Origin: an uncultured Ruminiclostridium sp.
GTDB lineage: Bacteria > Bacillota > Clostridia > Oscillospirales > Ruminococcaceae
NCBI GenBank assembly: GCA_910588335.1
Contig: CAJUQV010000014.1
Span: 19,053 to 83,052 of the forward strand
Length of the DNA: 64,000 nucleotides
Reading direction: 5' to 3'
The notes under the pieces were generated by a model. It saw nothing but the letters and a program-made list of their open reading frames with translations. It did no database searches and was not told the DNA's origin. Below, one piece after another: positions 34,753 to 43,464 of this stretch. Both the position numbers and the translations under genes were made by a program. Within the stretch, counting starts at the first letter, position 1, and each line of letters begins with the position of its first letter.

Positions 34753-35691
34753 TTATTTCATCGCGTATTTTTTCGCAATCTCATCGCTGCTTTCGGAAAA
34801 CAGCTCCAAAGCCACGGCTTGTGTTTCTTTTGCCGAAAGAGCGGCAAGTTCCTTGAAGTCAAGCCCCGTTTTAAAGGAAAATTTCTCCGCTATTTTATAT
34901 GAAGCGAGAGCGTGACCGTTTTTGGCGTTGGAATTGTCCGATTCCAAAAGAAACTTTTCAAGCATATTTCTTTGCTCCGAATAAATCAGTTCCACAAGCT
35001 TCGCCCTGTATTCAAGATCATCGGAAGAAATATTTCCGAATTTTATAAGGTCCATCGAGTGCTGAGCCTCGTGCTTTAATAATGAGACCCTAAACGCCTC
35101 TCCTTCAATATCATAACTGCTCTTCACACAGTTTATTATACCGTCGGAATCCGTCCATCCGCCGGTACCCGTCATGCCGAAGGAAATGTAATCCAGCCAG
35201 CTTCTTGATATAAATCCGTCCAGCAGCATAACGGTATACTCCGAGTTTCCGTCCGGAAGTTCAACGTCGTACTTTTTCTTCTCGGTATCCGACCAGACAT
35301 ACGGGCCGAGAAATCCGCCGGTACGTCCTCCCAAAAAACTGAATCCGCGTTCGTTAAAAGCCTGGAACACATATTTTTCTTCTGTTTCTTCAATACTGGA
35401 ACAGGTAACGAAATTGCCGAAAATAGCCCCGAACCTCTCCCCCATTCGCTTTTCCGCTTCTTTGGTATTATTATTCAGATAAAATACTTCTCTGTAATAT
35501 TTTCTGTAAACATCAAGTATTTCGTTAAGATAAGCGTCATTCTCATATACGGGACGCTTATCCTCATCAAAAACTTCTCGGTATCTACCGCAAAGCTCGG
35601 ATTGATCACTGAAACCGCTGAGATATGATATAGCGGCATTAAGCTCTCCTTTTACAAGAAAACCCGTAAAAACGTTCTTCTCAAAAGTCAT
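34753..35691 (-). CDS. Putative zinc-dependent peptidase-like protein (HExxH)
   Basis: 312 residues, no family recognised. The central LLKHEAQHSMDL (HExxH, 207-211) followed about 20 residues later by an acidic LEYRAKLVE helix fits a gluzincin metallopeptidase. There is no signal peptide and no membrane helix, so it is probably cytoplasmic. It lies between ylbF and mutS with gaps of 15 and 30 bp and is certainly in the same transcript. Its start codon has only a weak ribosome site. A link to mismatch repair or competence is not supported by anything but position. Confidence 0.75.
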   Translation of the reverse strand: MTFEKNVFTGFLVKGELNAAISYLSGFSDQSELCGRYREVFDEDKRPVYENDAYLNEILDVYRKYYREVFYLNNNTKEAEKRMGERFGAIFGNFVTCSSIEETEEKYVFQAFNERGFSFLGGRTGGFLGPYVWSDTEKKKYDVELPDGNSEYTVMLLDGFISRSWLDYISFGMTGTGGWTDSDGIINCVKSSYDIEGEAFRVSLLKHEAQHSMDLIKFGNISSDDLEYRAKLVELIYSEQRNMLEKFLLESDNSNAKNGHALASYKIAEKFSFKTGLDFKELAALSAKETQAVALELFSESSDEIAKKYAMK

Positions 35692-35706
35692 TCAACAATT
35701 CCCGAT

Positions 35707-36117
35707 TCAGTGACAGCCGCCGCAGGTGGAACAATCGGAAGTGCAATTATGCTGCACCTGACAGGTGTCCGGATCCTCACCGTCGCAGCACAGAGAGATA
35801 ATACCCTGAACCTCCTGCAAAAGATTATCCAGAGCGTTTTTCATAATGGCGAAATTGGCCATATGCGCATTGCCCATAACCCTTTCGTAGCATTCCTGAA
35901 GTTCGTTGTTGTATCTTTCAAGCTTGGCGTTGTCTCTGACGCCCTCGGGCTTGTCCATTTCAAGCTGCATGTTTTCTCTTTTAAGATTAAATTCACCGAT
36001 AAGCTGCTGCAGTGCCTCGTCCTTATCGTTTTCCTGCTTCGCCTCAATATAACCCTTATAGCGCTCATCGTTCTGTATCGCTCTTCCCAATTCTCTTGCT
36101 GCCTTAATAACGTCCAT
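35707..36117 (-). CDS. YlbF/RicF-family regulator with cysteine-rich tail
   Basis: Helical protein of the YlbF/YmcA (Com_YlbF) family. In B. subtilis these form the RicAFT complex, which carries iron-sulfur clusters and directs RNA processing, sporulation and competence. 136 residues from the ATG at 36117, chosen because AAAGGA lies upstream; the ATG at 36135 overlaps that ribosome site. The C-terminal 30 residues hold eight Cys (CCDGEDPDTC, CTSDCSTCGGC), which would suit metal or cluster binding. It sits directly after miaB, itself an iron-sulfur enzyme. Confidence 0.85.
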   Translation of the reverse strand: MDVIKAARELGRAIQNDERYKGYIEAKQENDKDEALQQLIGEFNLKRENMQLEMDKPEGVRDNAKLERYNNELQECYERVMGNAHMANFAIMKNALDNLLQEVQGIISLCCDGEDPDTCQVQHNCTSDCSTCGGCH

Positions 36118-36161
36118 TTTTGTTTTTCCTTTCATATTCTTATAATTTTTTTATTTACTTA

Positions 36162-37562
36162 TCATACCTTTTCGCCTATCAGCGCCCAAGCCTTTGCCTC
36201 GGTTATCCTGACATTCACAAAGGTTCCGATATCTTTTTCCGCACCGTTAAAGTCAACGATGATATTCTCTCTCGATTTTCCCGTAAAATACTCTTCGGAA
36301 GTTCTTCCCTTTCCGTCGCACAATACCTTTACGGTTCTGCCCACGTATTTTTGATAACTTTTGCTGCCGCATTCGCCCTGAACCTCAAGCAGCTCCCTGA
36401 ACCATTTTCCTTTTTCCTCGGCGCTTACGGGATCCTCCATTTCGGCCGCCTTTGTGCCAAGGCGTGGACTGTAAATAAATGTAAAGGCGGAATCAAAGCA
36501 GACGTTTCTCATAAGTTCAAGGGTCTGATCAAAATCCTCCCTTGTTTCACCCGGAAAACCGACTATAATATCTGTGGTAAGGTTAAGGCCGGGAATCCTT
36601 TTGCGGGCGTAATCCACAAGACCGAGATAATGCGCTTTGTCATAATGCCTGTTCATAAGCTTCAGAATCCTGTCGCTGCCGCACTGTACGGGAAGATGAA
36701 GATGATGACATATTTTTTCGCTGTCGGCTATAACGTCTATAAGTCTTTCGGTGCAGTCTCTTGGGTGCGAGGTCATAAATTCTATTTTAAATTCACCTTC
36801 CAGTCGGTCAAGTCTTGACAAAAGCTCCGGAAAATCAACCTCGGTGCCTTTTCCGTAGGAATTCACGTTTTGCCCCAAAAGCAGTATATCCTTATAGCCG
36901 TTATCCACAAGCTCCCTTACTTCGGAAATGATATCCTCCGCATTTCTCGACCTCTCTCTTCCCCTTACCAAAGGCACCACGCAGTAGGTACAGAAGTTAT
37001 TGCAGCCATACATTATGGGAACGCTCGCTTTAAAATCGCTTTCCCTTTTTACCGATATATTTTCGGCAATAACACCGTCGCAATCGGGAATTTCCAGTAT
37101 TCTTCCCCCCTCGAACAAATGCCTGCACAAAAGCTCCGGAAATTTATGCAGTACGTGGGTACCGAAAATTATATCCACAAAGGGGAATGTGTTTTTTATT
37201 TTCCGTGCCGTTTCCTCCTGCTGCACCATACAGCCGCATATCGCTATAACAATATCGGGATTTTTCTTTTTCAGACGCTTTAACGCCCCCACGTTCCCGA
37301 AAACACGATCCACGGCATTTTCTCTTACGGCGCAGGTGTTAAACAATATCAGAGCGGCTTTTTCTATCTCATCTGTAAATCCGTAGCCCATTTTCTCCAG
37401 CATACCCTTAATCTTTTCACCGTCGGAAACATTCTGCTGACAGCCGTAAGTATGGACGTAGGCAACAGGCTTTTCAAAATAAGTATGAGTTACGGAGCGC
37501 ACCTTTCGGGCGTAAATTTCCTGCTCCTTCAGCTCTTCGGCGGTAATTGTTTTTACTGACAC
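36162..37562 (-). CDS. miaB: tRNA-2-methylthio-N6-dimethylallyladenosine synthase
   Basis: Radical-SAM methylthiotransferase that thiomethylates i6A37 made by MiaA. 466 residues: N-terminal UPF0004 domain with cluster Cys residues in TYGCQQNVSD, FNTCAVRENA and ICGCMVQQEE; radical-SAM motif CNNFCTYCVVP; C-terminal TRAM domain. I chose the GTG at 37562, which follows GAAAGGA. Longer readings start within the adjacent repeat. Having both miaA and miaB in one cluster makes the ms2i6A pathway complete. Confidence 0.96.
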   Translation of the reverse strand: MSVKTITAEELKEQEIYARKVRSVTHTYFEKPVAYVHTYGCQQNVSDGEKIKGMLEKMGYGFTDEIEKAALILFNTCAVRENAVDRVFGNVGALKRLKKKNPDIVIAICGCMVQQEETARKIKNTFPFVDIIFGTHVLHKFPELLCRHLFEGGRILEIPDCDGVIAENISVKRESDFKASVPIMYGCNNFCTYCVVPLVRGRERSRNAEDIISEVRELVDNGYKDILLLGQNVNSYGKGTEVDFPELLSRLDRLEGEFKIEFMTSHPRDCTERLIDVIADSEKICHHLHLPVQCGSDRILKLMNRHYDKAHYLGLVDYARKRIPGLNLTTDIIVGFPGETREDFDQTLELMRNVCFDSAFTFIYSPRLGTKAAEMEDPVSAEEKGKWFRELLEVQGECGSKSYQKYVGRTVKVLCDGKGRTSEEYFTGKSRENIIVDFNGAEKDIGTFVNVRITEAKAWALIGEKV

Positions 37563-37590
37563 ATTTTGTTCCTTTCGTTCCGAAAAATTC

Positions 37591-37754
37591 AGAACTTGTT
37601 CCAATTAGGAGTGGTGTGCGGATTTTCGAGTGAAATTTTTCGCAATCCAAGGAAGAAAAGCGCAGGAATACTTGATGTATTTCAAGCTTTTCTGACGAAG
37701 AGTGCGGAAAATTTCGCCGAAAAGATGTGCGACAATCCTATTGGAACATGTTCT
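37591..37754 (+). repeat. MITE-like element C1 between miaB and the ThyX-like gene
   Basis: About 164 bp with terminal inverted repeats AGAACTTGTTCCAAT and ATTGGAACATGTTCT. The core is GGAAGAAAAGCGCAGGAATA then CTTGATGTATTTCAAGC and TTTTCTGACGAAG, as in D and E elements. Its right end touches the stop codon of the ThyX-like gene. No TA pair is obvious at the left boundary. Confidence 0.75.
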
Positions 37755-39133
37755 TATATCAGCGCTTTGGTTCCGCGCTCTGAAAACCTTTCTCTTACAT
37801 CTTTCATTTTTCCGCAGCTTTTATCCCCTTCGGGACAAACGCCGCAGACATAGCAGCTTGGCCCGTAAAGGTCGAAAAGCTCCGGAAAATGCTCCCTAAG
37901 CTCTTTCAGCATACGTACAGCCGCGTTTTTAACTTCCCACTGGGCGCGGTTGCAGGTTCTCAGCCTTATAAACAAAAGAAGCTCCCGCGCATTCACAGTG
38001 GTCATAACGTTCATTAAATTTCCGCTTAAAGCGAAATAATAAATATATTTTTTTAACGTAACGTTTTTTTGAAGCGATATTACAGCTTTATGGGCTTTTA
38101 CAATGGCGTCCGTGTATATTTCGCGCGCTTTTTCGCTGTTTGAGATTGATCGGGGCATAATATAACGTCCAAAATCGGCGGTCTGTATCGGGGGGACAAT
38201 TATGGACTGCATACGGTGACGCACCAGGTGAGTTATTCCCGATAAGGTGACGTCGGATATTGAAAAGGTATAACCGAGCTGCTCCAGCTCCCTCGGACGC
38301 TGGGACAGAATCAGCTCTCCCATCTCCAAAGGCGAATCCGACAGTGAACCGCTTAATTTACAAGCCGCTTCGAGCAATTTCATGGGAGCGGCGGGAGAGT
38401 TCAGCATTTCCACTTCGCCCGCCTCGTCTTCGGTACGGAAAATAGGATCTTCGGATAAAGCCGCCGTATGAAAGAACGCACCATCCTCCGTTCTTTCTCC
38501 GGACACGGCGGGCGGCGGAGCTATCTCGTCCAGTATACAGGGAAATACTTCCTTAAGCTGTTCAACTATCTGATCGGCAAGCGCGTTAAGCTCCGGAATT
38601 CCCCTTCCCCTGCCGTATTTTGCGGCACGTATCAGGTTTATAAGCTCACGGGCGTTCAAAGTGCAGTAAAAATTGCTGTTAAATGAATAAGGAAGCAAAA
38701 AACGCGCGTCCTCTTTTGGGATATCGTTCAAAAGAAGCTTTTGATATGCGTCAAAAAGCATATCCATATATTCGCGATAGAAGTCCTGCTCAGCCTCCGG
38801 CAAGCCATCCGGAATATAATAGCCCTGACGGGCAAAATCCACATAGCGCCTTGATTTTACCGTGAATGAGGCAAGTCTGAACTCTATGAAAAACTGTTCA
38901 ACATAAACCGACACGTTTCGCATGGAAAGAGTAAACACCGCGTGTTCGACGGTTGAGCGGTGACCGGATTGCAGCACTTTTTTTATAAGTTTTTCATTGT
39001 TGGGGTTATTTTTTGATTTTTCAAATACTTCGTCGGAATCTCCCTCAGTAGTGGATATTCTTGCCGCGCCGGCACAAATGGCAGTATTATCGTAATTGCA
39101 GCTTATAATTTTAGCCTGTGACTTATGCTCCAT
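37754..39133 (-). CDS. Tandem ThyX-like protein (FAD-dependent thymidylate synthase family)
   Basis: 459 residues holding two ThyX-type halves. The first (about 1-205) has GHRSTVEHAVFTLSM and, at the ThyX signature, EFRLASF plus KSRRY (84-97), so the RHR part is altered. The second (about 245-430) has THLVRHRMQS (RHR 305-307) but lacks the following NExSRRY part, and later RTCNRAQWE. A C-terminal tail carries four Cys (CYVCGVCPEGDKSC). ThyX makes dTMP from dUMP using FAD and methylene-folate. Whether the two partial sites combine into one active site is unknown. A leader with a terminator precedes it. Confidence 0.8.
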   Translation of the reverse strand: MEHKSQAKIISCNYDNTAICAGAARISTTEGDSDEVFEKSKNNPNNEKLIKKVLQSGHRSTVEHAVFTLSMRNVSVYVEQFFIEFRLASFTVKSRRYVDFARQGYYIPDGLPEAEQDFYREYMDMLFDAYQKLLLNDIPKEDARFLLPYSFNSNFYCTLNARELINLIRAAKYGRGRGIPELNALADQIVEQLKEVFPCILDEIAPPPAVSGERTEDGAFFHTAALSEDPIFRTEDEAGEVEMLNSPAAPMKLLEAACKLSGSLSDSPLEMGELILSQRPRELEQLGYTFSISDVTLSGITHLVRHRMQSIIVPPIQTADFGRYIMPRSISNSEKAREIYTDAIVKAHKAVISLQKNVTLKKYIYYFALSGNLMNVMTTVNARELLLFIRLRTCNRAQWEVKNAAVRMLKELREHFPELFDLYGPSCYVCGVCPEGDKSCGKMKDVRERFSERGTKALI

Positions 39134-39315
39134 AAAGCTTCTCCTATCAAATTACGGAAATTACAAAAAGTCATACCAAAAATGATATGACTTATACTAT
39201 GTAACCAATATCAGAAAAACAATTTTAAATTGGTTAACAGCGCTTAAGGTGCAATAACCATTTCGACTTTGATTTTATCCAGCGTCAAAACGATTATCGG
39301 AAATAATTTATCTTT
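39134..39315 (-). promoter_or_regulatory. Structured leader with internal terminator before the ThyX-like gene
   Basis: From the promoter at 39322-39350 the mRNA leader would be about 182 nt. Near its end the minus strand reads AAGTCATA-TCATTTTTGG-TATGACTT followed by TTTTG (39166-39193), a rho-independent terminator only about 33 nt before the ATG. Just upstream AACCAAT pairs with ATTGGTT (39201-39235). This is the layout of an attenuator or riboswitch; no known class matched. Confidence 0.5.
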
Positions 39316-39321
39316 TGAATT

Positions 39322-39350
39322 ATTTTACCACATAGGCGAGGTTTTGTCAA
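39322..39350 (-). promoter_or_regulatory. SigA-type promoter of the ThyX-like gene
   Basis: Minus strand TTGACA (39345-39350), 17-bp spacer, TAAAAT (39322-39327). It is divergent to and 20 bp from the promoter of the PatB-type gene. Confidence 0.8.
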
Positions 39351-39370
39351 GTAAGGTTTTCACAAACAGG

Positions 39371-39399
39371 TTGACAAAAAAAGCCTTAAATGTTACAAT
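39371..39399 (+). promoter_or_regulatory. SigA-type promoter of the PatB-type lyase gene
   Basis: TTGACA (39371-39376), 17-bp spacer, TACAAT (39394-39399), with a strong AAAGGAG ribosome site 8 bp before the start at 39462. Confidence 0.85.
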
Positions 39400-39461
39400 T
39401 AAAGTAAAAATTGTACATGCAAAAATCCAATGAACACAAGCTCTAAAAGGAGATTTATATC

Positions 39462-40634
39462 ATGAAAATCGAAAGCTCTTTTTTTGACACCGTTTATGAG
39501 CGCAGAGGGACAAACTCTCTGAAATACGACTGTTTCCCCACCGACGATCCCGATGTTATACAAATGTGGGTAGCGGATATGGATTTCAGAACTGCCCCCG
39601 CCATATGCGAAGCGCTGAAAAAAACGGTCGAACACGGTATCTTCGGCTATGGCATTGTAGGCAAAGAGTACGACAAGTCGGTTATCGGCTGGTACAAACG
39701 CAGGATGAACTGGGAAATAAAAGAATCACAAATTGTAAAGGTACCCGGAGTGCTGTTCGCCATAGCCGCCGCGGTACGAGCTTTAAGCGAAGAAGGAGAC
39801 GGCGTGCTTATCTGTCAGCCCGTTTATCACCCCTTTGCCGAGCTGATAAACGTTAACCGCCGCAACATCGTAATATCGGAGCTTAGGCTTAAGTACGGCA
39901 GATACGAGCCCGATTTTGAGGATATTGAAGAAAAAATAAAAGAAAACTCCGTAAAAATATTCCTGCTCTGCTCCCCGCACAATCCCGCCGGAAGAGTATG
40001 GACAAGGGAAGAGCTTACGGATGTGGGACGGATATGCCTAAAGCATAATGTGAAGATAATTTCCGACGAGATACACTCGGACTTCATATTCTGCGACCGT
40101 CCGCATGTGCCCATTGCCGCGATTTCCGAGGATCTGGCAAATATTGCCGTTACCTGCACCTCGCCGACCAAAACCTTTAATATAGCGGGAATACAGGCGG
40201 CAAATATAATTATATCAAACCGGGAGATGCGCAGGAAAGTCAGCGAAGCCTGCTCCGCCACCTTCGGCGGAGAACTGAGCATTATGGCGGAAACAGCGGT
40301 GAAGGCGGCCTATAATCACGGAGAGGAATGGCTGGACGAGCTTTTAAAATACATAAAGGGCAATTTTGATTTGCTCGGTGCGGCTTTTCCAAAGGACGGG
40401 GAAATTTCGCTTATCCAACCGGAGGGTACTTATCTGGCATGGATAGATTGCAGTCGGGCACTCCCGAATTTAAGCGATCCGGAGGAATTTTTCCTGAAAA
40501 ACGCAAAAGTCAGGGTACATAACGGCTCCCTGTTCGGAAAAGGAGGAGAAGGCTTTATAAGGGTAAATACCGCCTGTCCGCGAGTATTGCTTACGGAGGC
40601 GGTTAATAGAATAAAACAGGCGGTAAAAGCCTGA
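39462..40634 (+). CDS. MalY/PatB-family cystathionine beta-lyase / aminotransferase
   Basis: Fold-type I PLP enzyme, 390 residues, of the MalY/PatB group that splits cystathionine or other cysteine S-conjugates. Landmarks: substrate-side WVADMDF (36-42), SPHNPAGRVW (171-180), PLP-binding SDEIHSDF (201-208), Schiff-base K237 in SPTKTFN, and a C-terminal RVNTACPR. It stands alone between two promoters on the plus strand. Methionine biosynthesis or sulfur salvage is the probable role. Confidence 0.92.
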   Translation: MKIESSFFDTVYERRGTNSLKYDCFPTDDPDVIQMWVADMDFRTAPAICEALKKTVEHGIFGYGIVGKEYDKSVIGWYKRRMNWEIKESQIVKVPGVLFAIAAAVRALSEEGDGVLICQPVYHPFAELINVNRRNIVISELRLKYGRYEPDFEDIEEKIKENSVKIFLLCSPHNPAGRVWTREELTDVGRICLKHNVKIISDEIHSDFIFCDRPHVPIAAISEDLANIAVTCTSPTKTFNIAGIQAANIIISNREMRRKVSEACSATFGGELSIMAETAVKAAYNHGEEWLDELLKYIKGNFDLLGAAFPKDGEISLIQPEGTYLAWIDCSRALPNLSDPEEFFLKNAKVRVHNGSLFGKGGEGFIRVNTACPRVLLTEAVNRIKQAVKA

Positions 40635-40736
40635 AAGAAATTGAGGGAACCTCTAAAAGCCCCTCGTGATCAAAAACGGACATATTTATACTAAGATATA
40701 CCGCCTTTAATTTAAAATGTAATTTCTTCACCGTCC

Positions 40737-40765
40737 TTGACATAAATAAAATTATATGCTAAAAT
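40737..40765 (+). promoter_or_regulatory. SigA-type promoter of the HD-GYP gene
   Basis: TTGACA (40737-40742), 17-bp spacer, TAAAAT (40760-40765), about 55 nt of leader before the ATG. Confidence 0.75.
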
Positions 40766-40826
40766 TTATAAGATAAACAAAACAAACACTAATGCCAAGG
40801 TTCAAGAAATGGCGGTGATATAGACA

Positions 40827-42251
40827 ATGCTTAAGAAAAACAATCGTATTCTGACGATCATAAATATAATCCTGCCCGTTCTGATCGCGGCGGGAGGCGC
40901 GGTTCTTTTTCTGCAAAACTACCTTTATACCGGCACGGAAAGGGTACATAGATTTTCCGAAGCGCCGGACGGAGTATCAAAATTCGTCTTTGACGATATA
41001 ACGATAGAAATAACCAAAAGAGGCGGGGATTCCGGTTCTTGGCTAAGCAATGAAATGTCAGACGAAAACGGAAACGTTTTATATGCAAACGCTGTGGGAA
41101 CTATTTATGAAATGATAGTCACCAACAATTCGCCGGACACCGTGGTTGAATGGAACGCTTCCCTGTATATTCCCGAATTCATGTACATAAACAATACATG
41201 GAACGGTGATTTTGAGATACATCAGAACGTGAAAAGCGGAAACGAAAAAGTTCAGACGCTAGATCTCGCCAATTATTCAAGATATGATATCATACTTGAC
41301 TGCTCCATGTGCTCGGTAGGGCCTTTGCTCCCACTAAATGAGGGAGATTATTTCGTGTATTATCCGGAATCCGATCTTTATGAGGTACCAATTCCGCCCA
41401 AACGGGAAATATCCGAAAAAGATGGGGGCATAACGGTTGGCTTTATTCTTTACCTTCCCGAAAAAGAGATGAATTATACGGCCGACTTTTCCGAAGGAGA
41501 GATACGTTATCACTTAAAAGCAAACATTTTTAATAATCCGCTCTTCTGGGTTTTGGGCGCAATGACCATCATCTGGATAAGCTGCTTTCTTGCTCTGATA
41601 ATAGTTAAGGTGAATCTTAGGCGGCTGATTGAACAGCGGGAGAGGGACGAAAAAACGATAGAACAAACCATGCGGACTATCGTAAATTTCATTGAAACCA
41701 AGGATCCAAACACAATGGGACATTCTCTCCGCGTGGCAAGATACTCCAGAATGATCGCCGAAAAAATGAACTTTACCGAATACGACTGCAAACGTATTTA
41801 TTATATAGCACTTATGCACGACTGCGGCAAAATATACATTCCCGACGAAATACTCTGTAAGCCGGGAAAACTGACGCAAGAAGAATTTGAGATAATGAAA
41901 AAACATACCGTCTACGGCGGAGAGATACTGCGTGATTTTACCTCTATAGAGGGTATAGCCATGGGGGCATTGAGCCATCACGAGCGCTATGACGGAAAGG
42001 GATATCCCCACGGTCTGGCGGGAGAAAATATTCCTCTTGTAGCGCGAATTATCTGCGTTTCCGATTCCTTTGACGCCATGAACAGCCGCCGCTGTTATCG
42101 AAGCAGCCTTCCCACAGAAGTTATATTCAACGAGTTATTAAGCAATAAAGGAACACAATTTGACCCGAAGGTTATCGACTGTCTTTTATCCATTATAGAA
42201 GACGGTGCTATTACGGTAACGGGCAATGAAAACGAAAACATTCCAGTTTAA
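40827..42251 (+). CDS. Membrane-anchored HD-GYP phosphodiesterase
   Basis: 474-residue transmembrane signalling protein. Helices at about 9-31 and 239-261 enclose an outer domain of about 205 residues with no recognised fold. A short coiled linker leads to the HD-GYP domain: GHSLRVARYS (299), HD at 331-332 (LMHDCGK), SHHERYDGKGYPHGL (383-397) and VSDSFDAM. HD-GYP enzymes usually hydrolyse cyclic di-GMP. The signal sensed outside the cell is unknown. Monocistronic, with promoter and terminator both visible. Confidence 0.9.
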   Translation: MLKKNNRILTIINIILPVLIAAGGAVLFLQNYLYTGTERVHRFSEAPDGVSKFVFDDITIEITKRGGDSGSWLSNEMSDENGNVLYANAVGTIYEMIVTNNSPDTVVEWNASLYIPEFMYINNTWNGDFEIHQNVKSGNEKVQTLDLANYSRYDIILDCSMCSVGPLLPLNEGDYFVYYPESDLYEVPIPPKREISEKDGGITVGFILYLPEKEMNYTADFSEGEIRYHLKANIFNNPLFWVLGAMTIIWISCFLALIIVKVNLRRLIEQRERDEKTIEQTMRTIVNFIETKDPNTMGHSLRVARYSRMIAEKMNFTEYDCKRIYYIALMHDCGKIYIPDEILCKPGKLTQEEFEIMKKHTVYGGEILRDFTSIEGIAMGALSHHERYDGKGYPHGLAGENIPLVARIICVSDSFDAMNSRRCYRSSLPTEVIFNELLSNKGTQFDPKVIDCLLSIIEDGAITVTGNENENIPV

Positions 42252-42256
42252 TAAAA

Positions 42257-42296
42257 AACACTCTTATAAAAATCAGTTGCTTTTTATAAGAGTGTT
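42257..42296. terminator. Bidirectional terminator between HD-GYP and aldolase-like genes
   Basis: A perfect 16-bp stem AACACTCTTATAAAAA / TTTTTATAAGAGTGTT with an 8-nt loop, flanked by A and T runs, serving both convergent genes. Confidence 0.9.
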
Positions 42297-42321
42297 TTTT
42301 TATTTTATATAGATAAATTTT

Positions 42322-43299
42322 TTAAAAGTTTTCAAGCAGAGATTTATAAAATTCGCAGTAATCGCTTCTCCCATCCGCCGTAAAAGTCATAGCTTCACGG
42401 GGATGTCTGTTAAGCTGTCCGGTGAAAAGGTACTGCAAATCATAGCCCCACACAATCCCCTGCTGCTTCAGCGGGATCATATACCTTTCAATAAACTCAA
42501 GCAGACTGTAAAGACTGTACTTTGGATTTTTCAGGAAGCCCAACAGCAGCTCCATAGCGAAGTTGCCCGCTCCTCTTCCCATTCCCGACGCAGTTGCGTC
42601 CACATAGGAAACACCGTAAGACAATGTTTCTATGGTATTGGCAAATGCCAGATTCTGGTTATTGTGTCCGTGAAATCCCACCTTTTTGCCGTTCTTTTCG
42701 GCAACTTCAAGGTATTCCTTAGCCAGCTCCGCCGCATTTTCGGGATACAATGAACCGTAGCTGTCCACAAGATAAATAACGTCCACCGTGGAAGCGCAGA
42801 TCATCTCCAAAGCTTCCTCCACCTGATTGGAGTTGCACTGGGATATTGCCATAATGTTGCAGCTTGTTTCATACCCCAGATTATGAAGATATTCTATCAT
42901 CTCAACCGCCGCAGGAATCTGATGAATGTAACAGGCGACTCTAACCATATCCACAACGCTCTCGCATTTAGGCAAAAAGTCGGTTTTATAATCGCAGCGA
43001 CCCACGTCGGCCATAACCGCTATCTTCATATCCGATACGTTTTCTCCGACTATTTTTCGGATATCCTCCTCGTCGCAGAATTTCCACTTTCCGTAGTCGG
43101 TTTTTTTAAAAAGATTCTTGCTTGCCTTATATCCGAATTCCATATAGTCCACGCCGCTTTTAACGTTTGATTTATACAGCTCGGTAACAAATTCATCGGT
43201 AAATTCAAAGTTGTTGCAAAGTCCGCCGTCTCTTAAAGTTGCGTCAAGAACCTTTATATCGGCTCTCACGCTCATTAAATTGCCTTTTCTCGCTGCCAT
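42322..43299 (-). CDS. DRE-TIM aldolase-like protein (HMGL family)
   Basis: TIM-barrel metal-dependent enzyme of the HMG-CoA lyase-like superfamily, 325 residues. The metal/catalytic motif is LDATLRDGG (18-26), later VGFHGHNNQNLA supplies His ligands and SGMGRGAGN the C-terminal loop. This architecture is closest to 4-hydroxy-2-oxovalerate aldolase-type proteins, but the substrate is not clear. The ATG at 43299 follows AGGAGACAACC. It stands alone. Confidence 0.82.
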   Translation of the reverse strand: MAARKGNLMSVRADIKVLDATLRDGGLCNNFEFTDEFVTELYKSNVKSGVDYMEFGYKASKNLFKKTDYGKWKFCDEEDIRKIVGENVSDMKIAVMADVGRCDYKTDFLPKCESVVDMVRVACYIHQIPAAVEMIEYLHNLGYETSCNIMAISQCNSNQVEEALEMICASTVDVIYLVDSYGSLYPENAAELAKEYLEVAEKNGKKVGFHGHNNQNLAFANTIETLSYGVSYVDATASGMGRGAGNFAMELLLGFLKNPKYSLYSLLEFIERYMIPLKQQGIVWGYDLQYLFTGQLNRHPREAMTFTADGRSDYCEFYKSLLENF

Positions 43300-43464
43300 T
43301 TCGGTTGTCTCCTGTTTTTTTGTTCTTTCTGTTTCGTTAACTTTAATGATTTAAAGTAGATTAGCAACTTTTTATATTATAACACGACAGCGGAATTTTG
43401 TCAACCTATTTGAAACGAAAAAAGTTTATTCATCTCATGATTTGTCCATAATTTATCAATTAAA

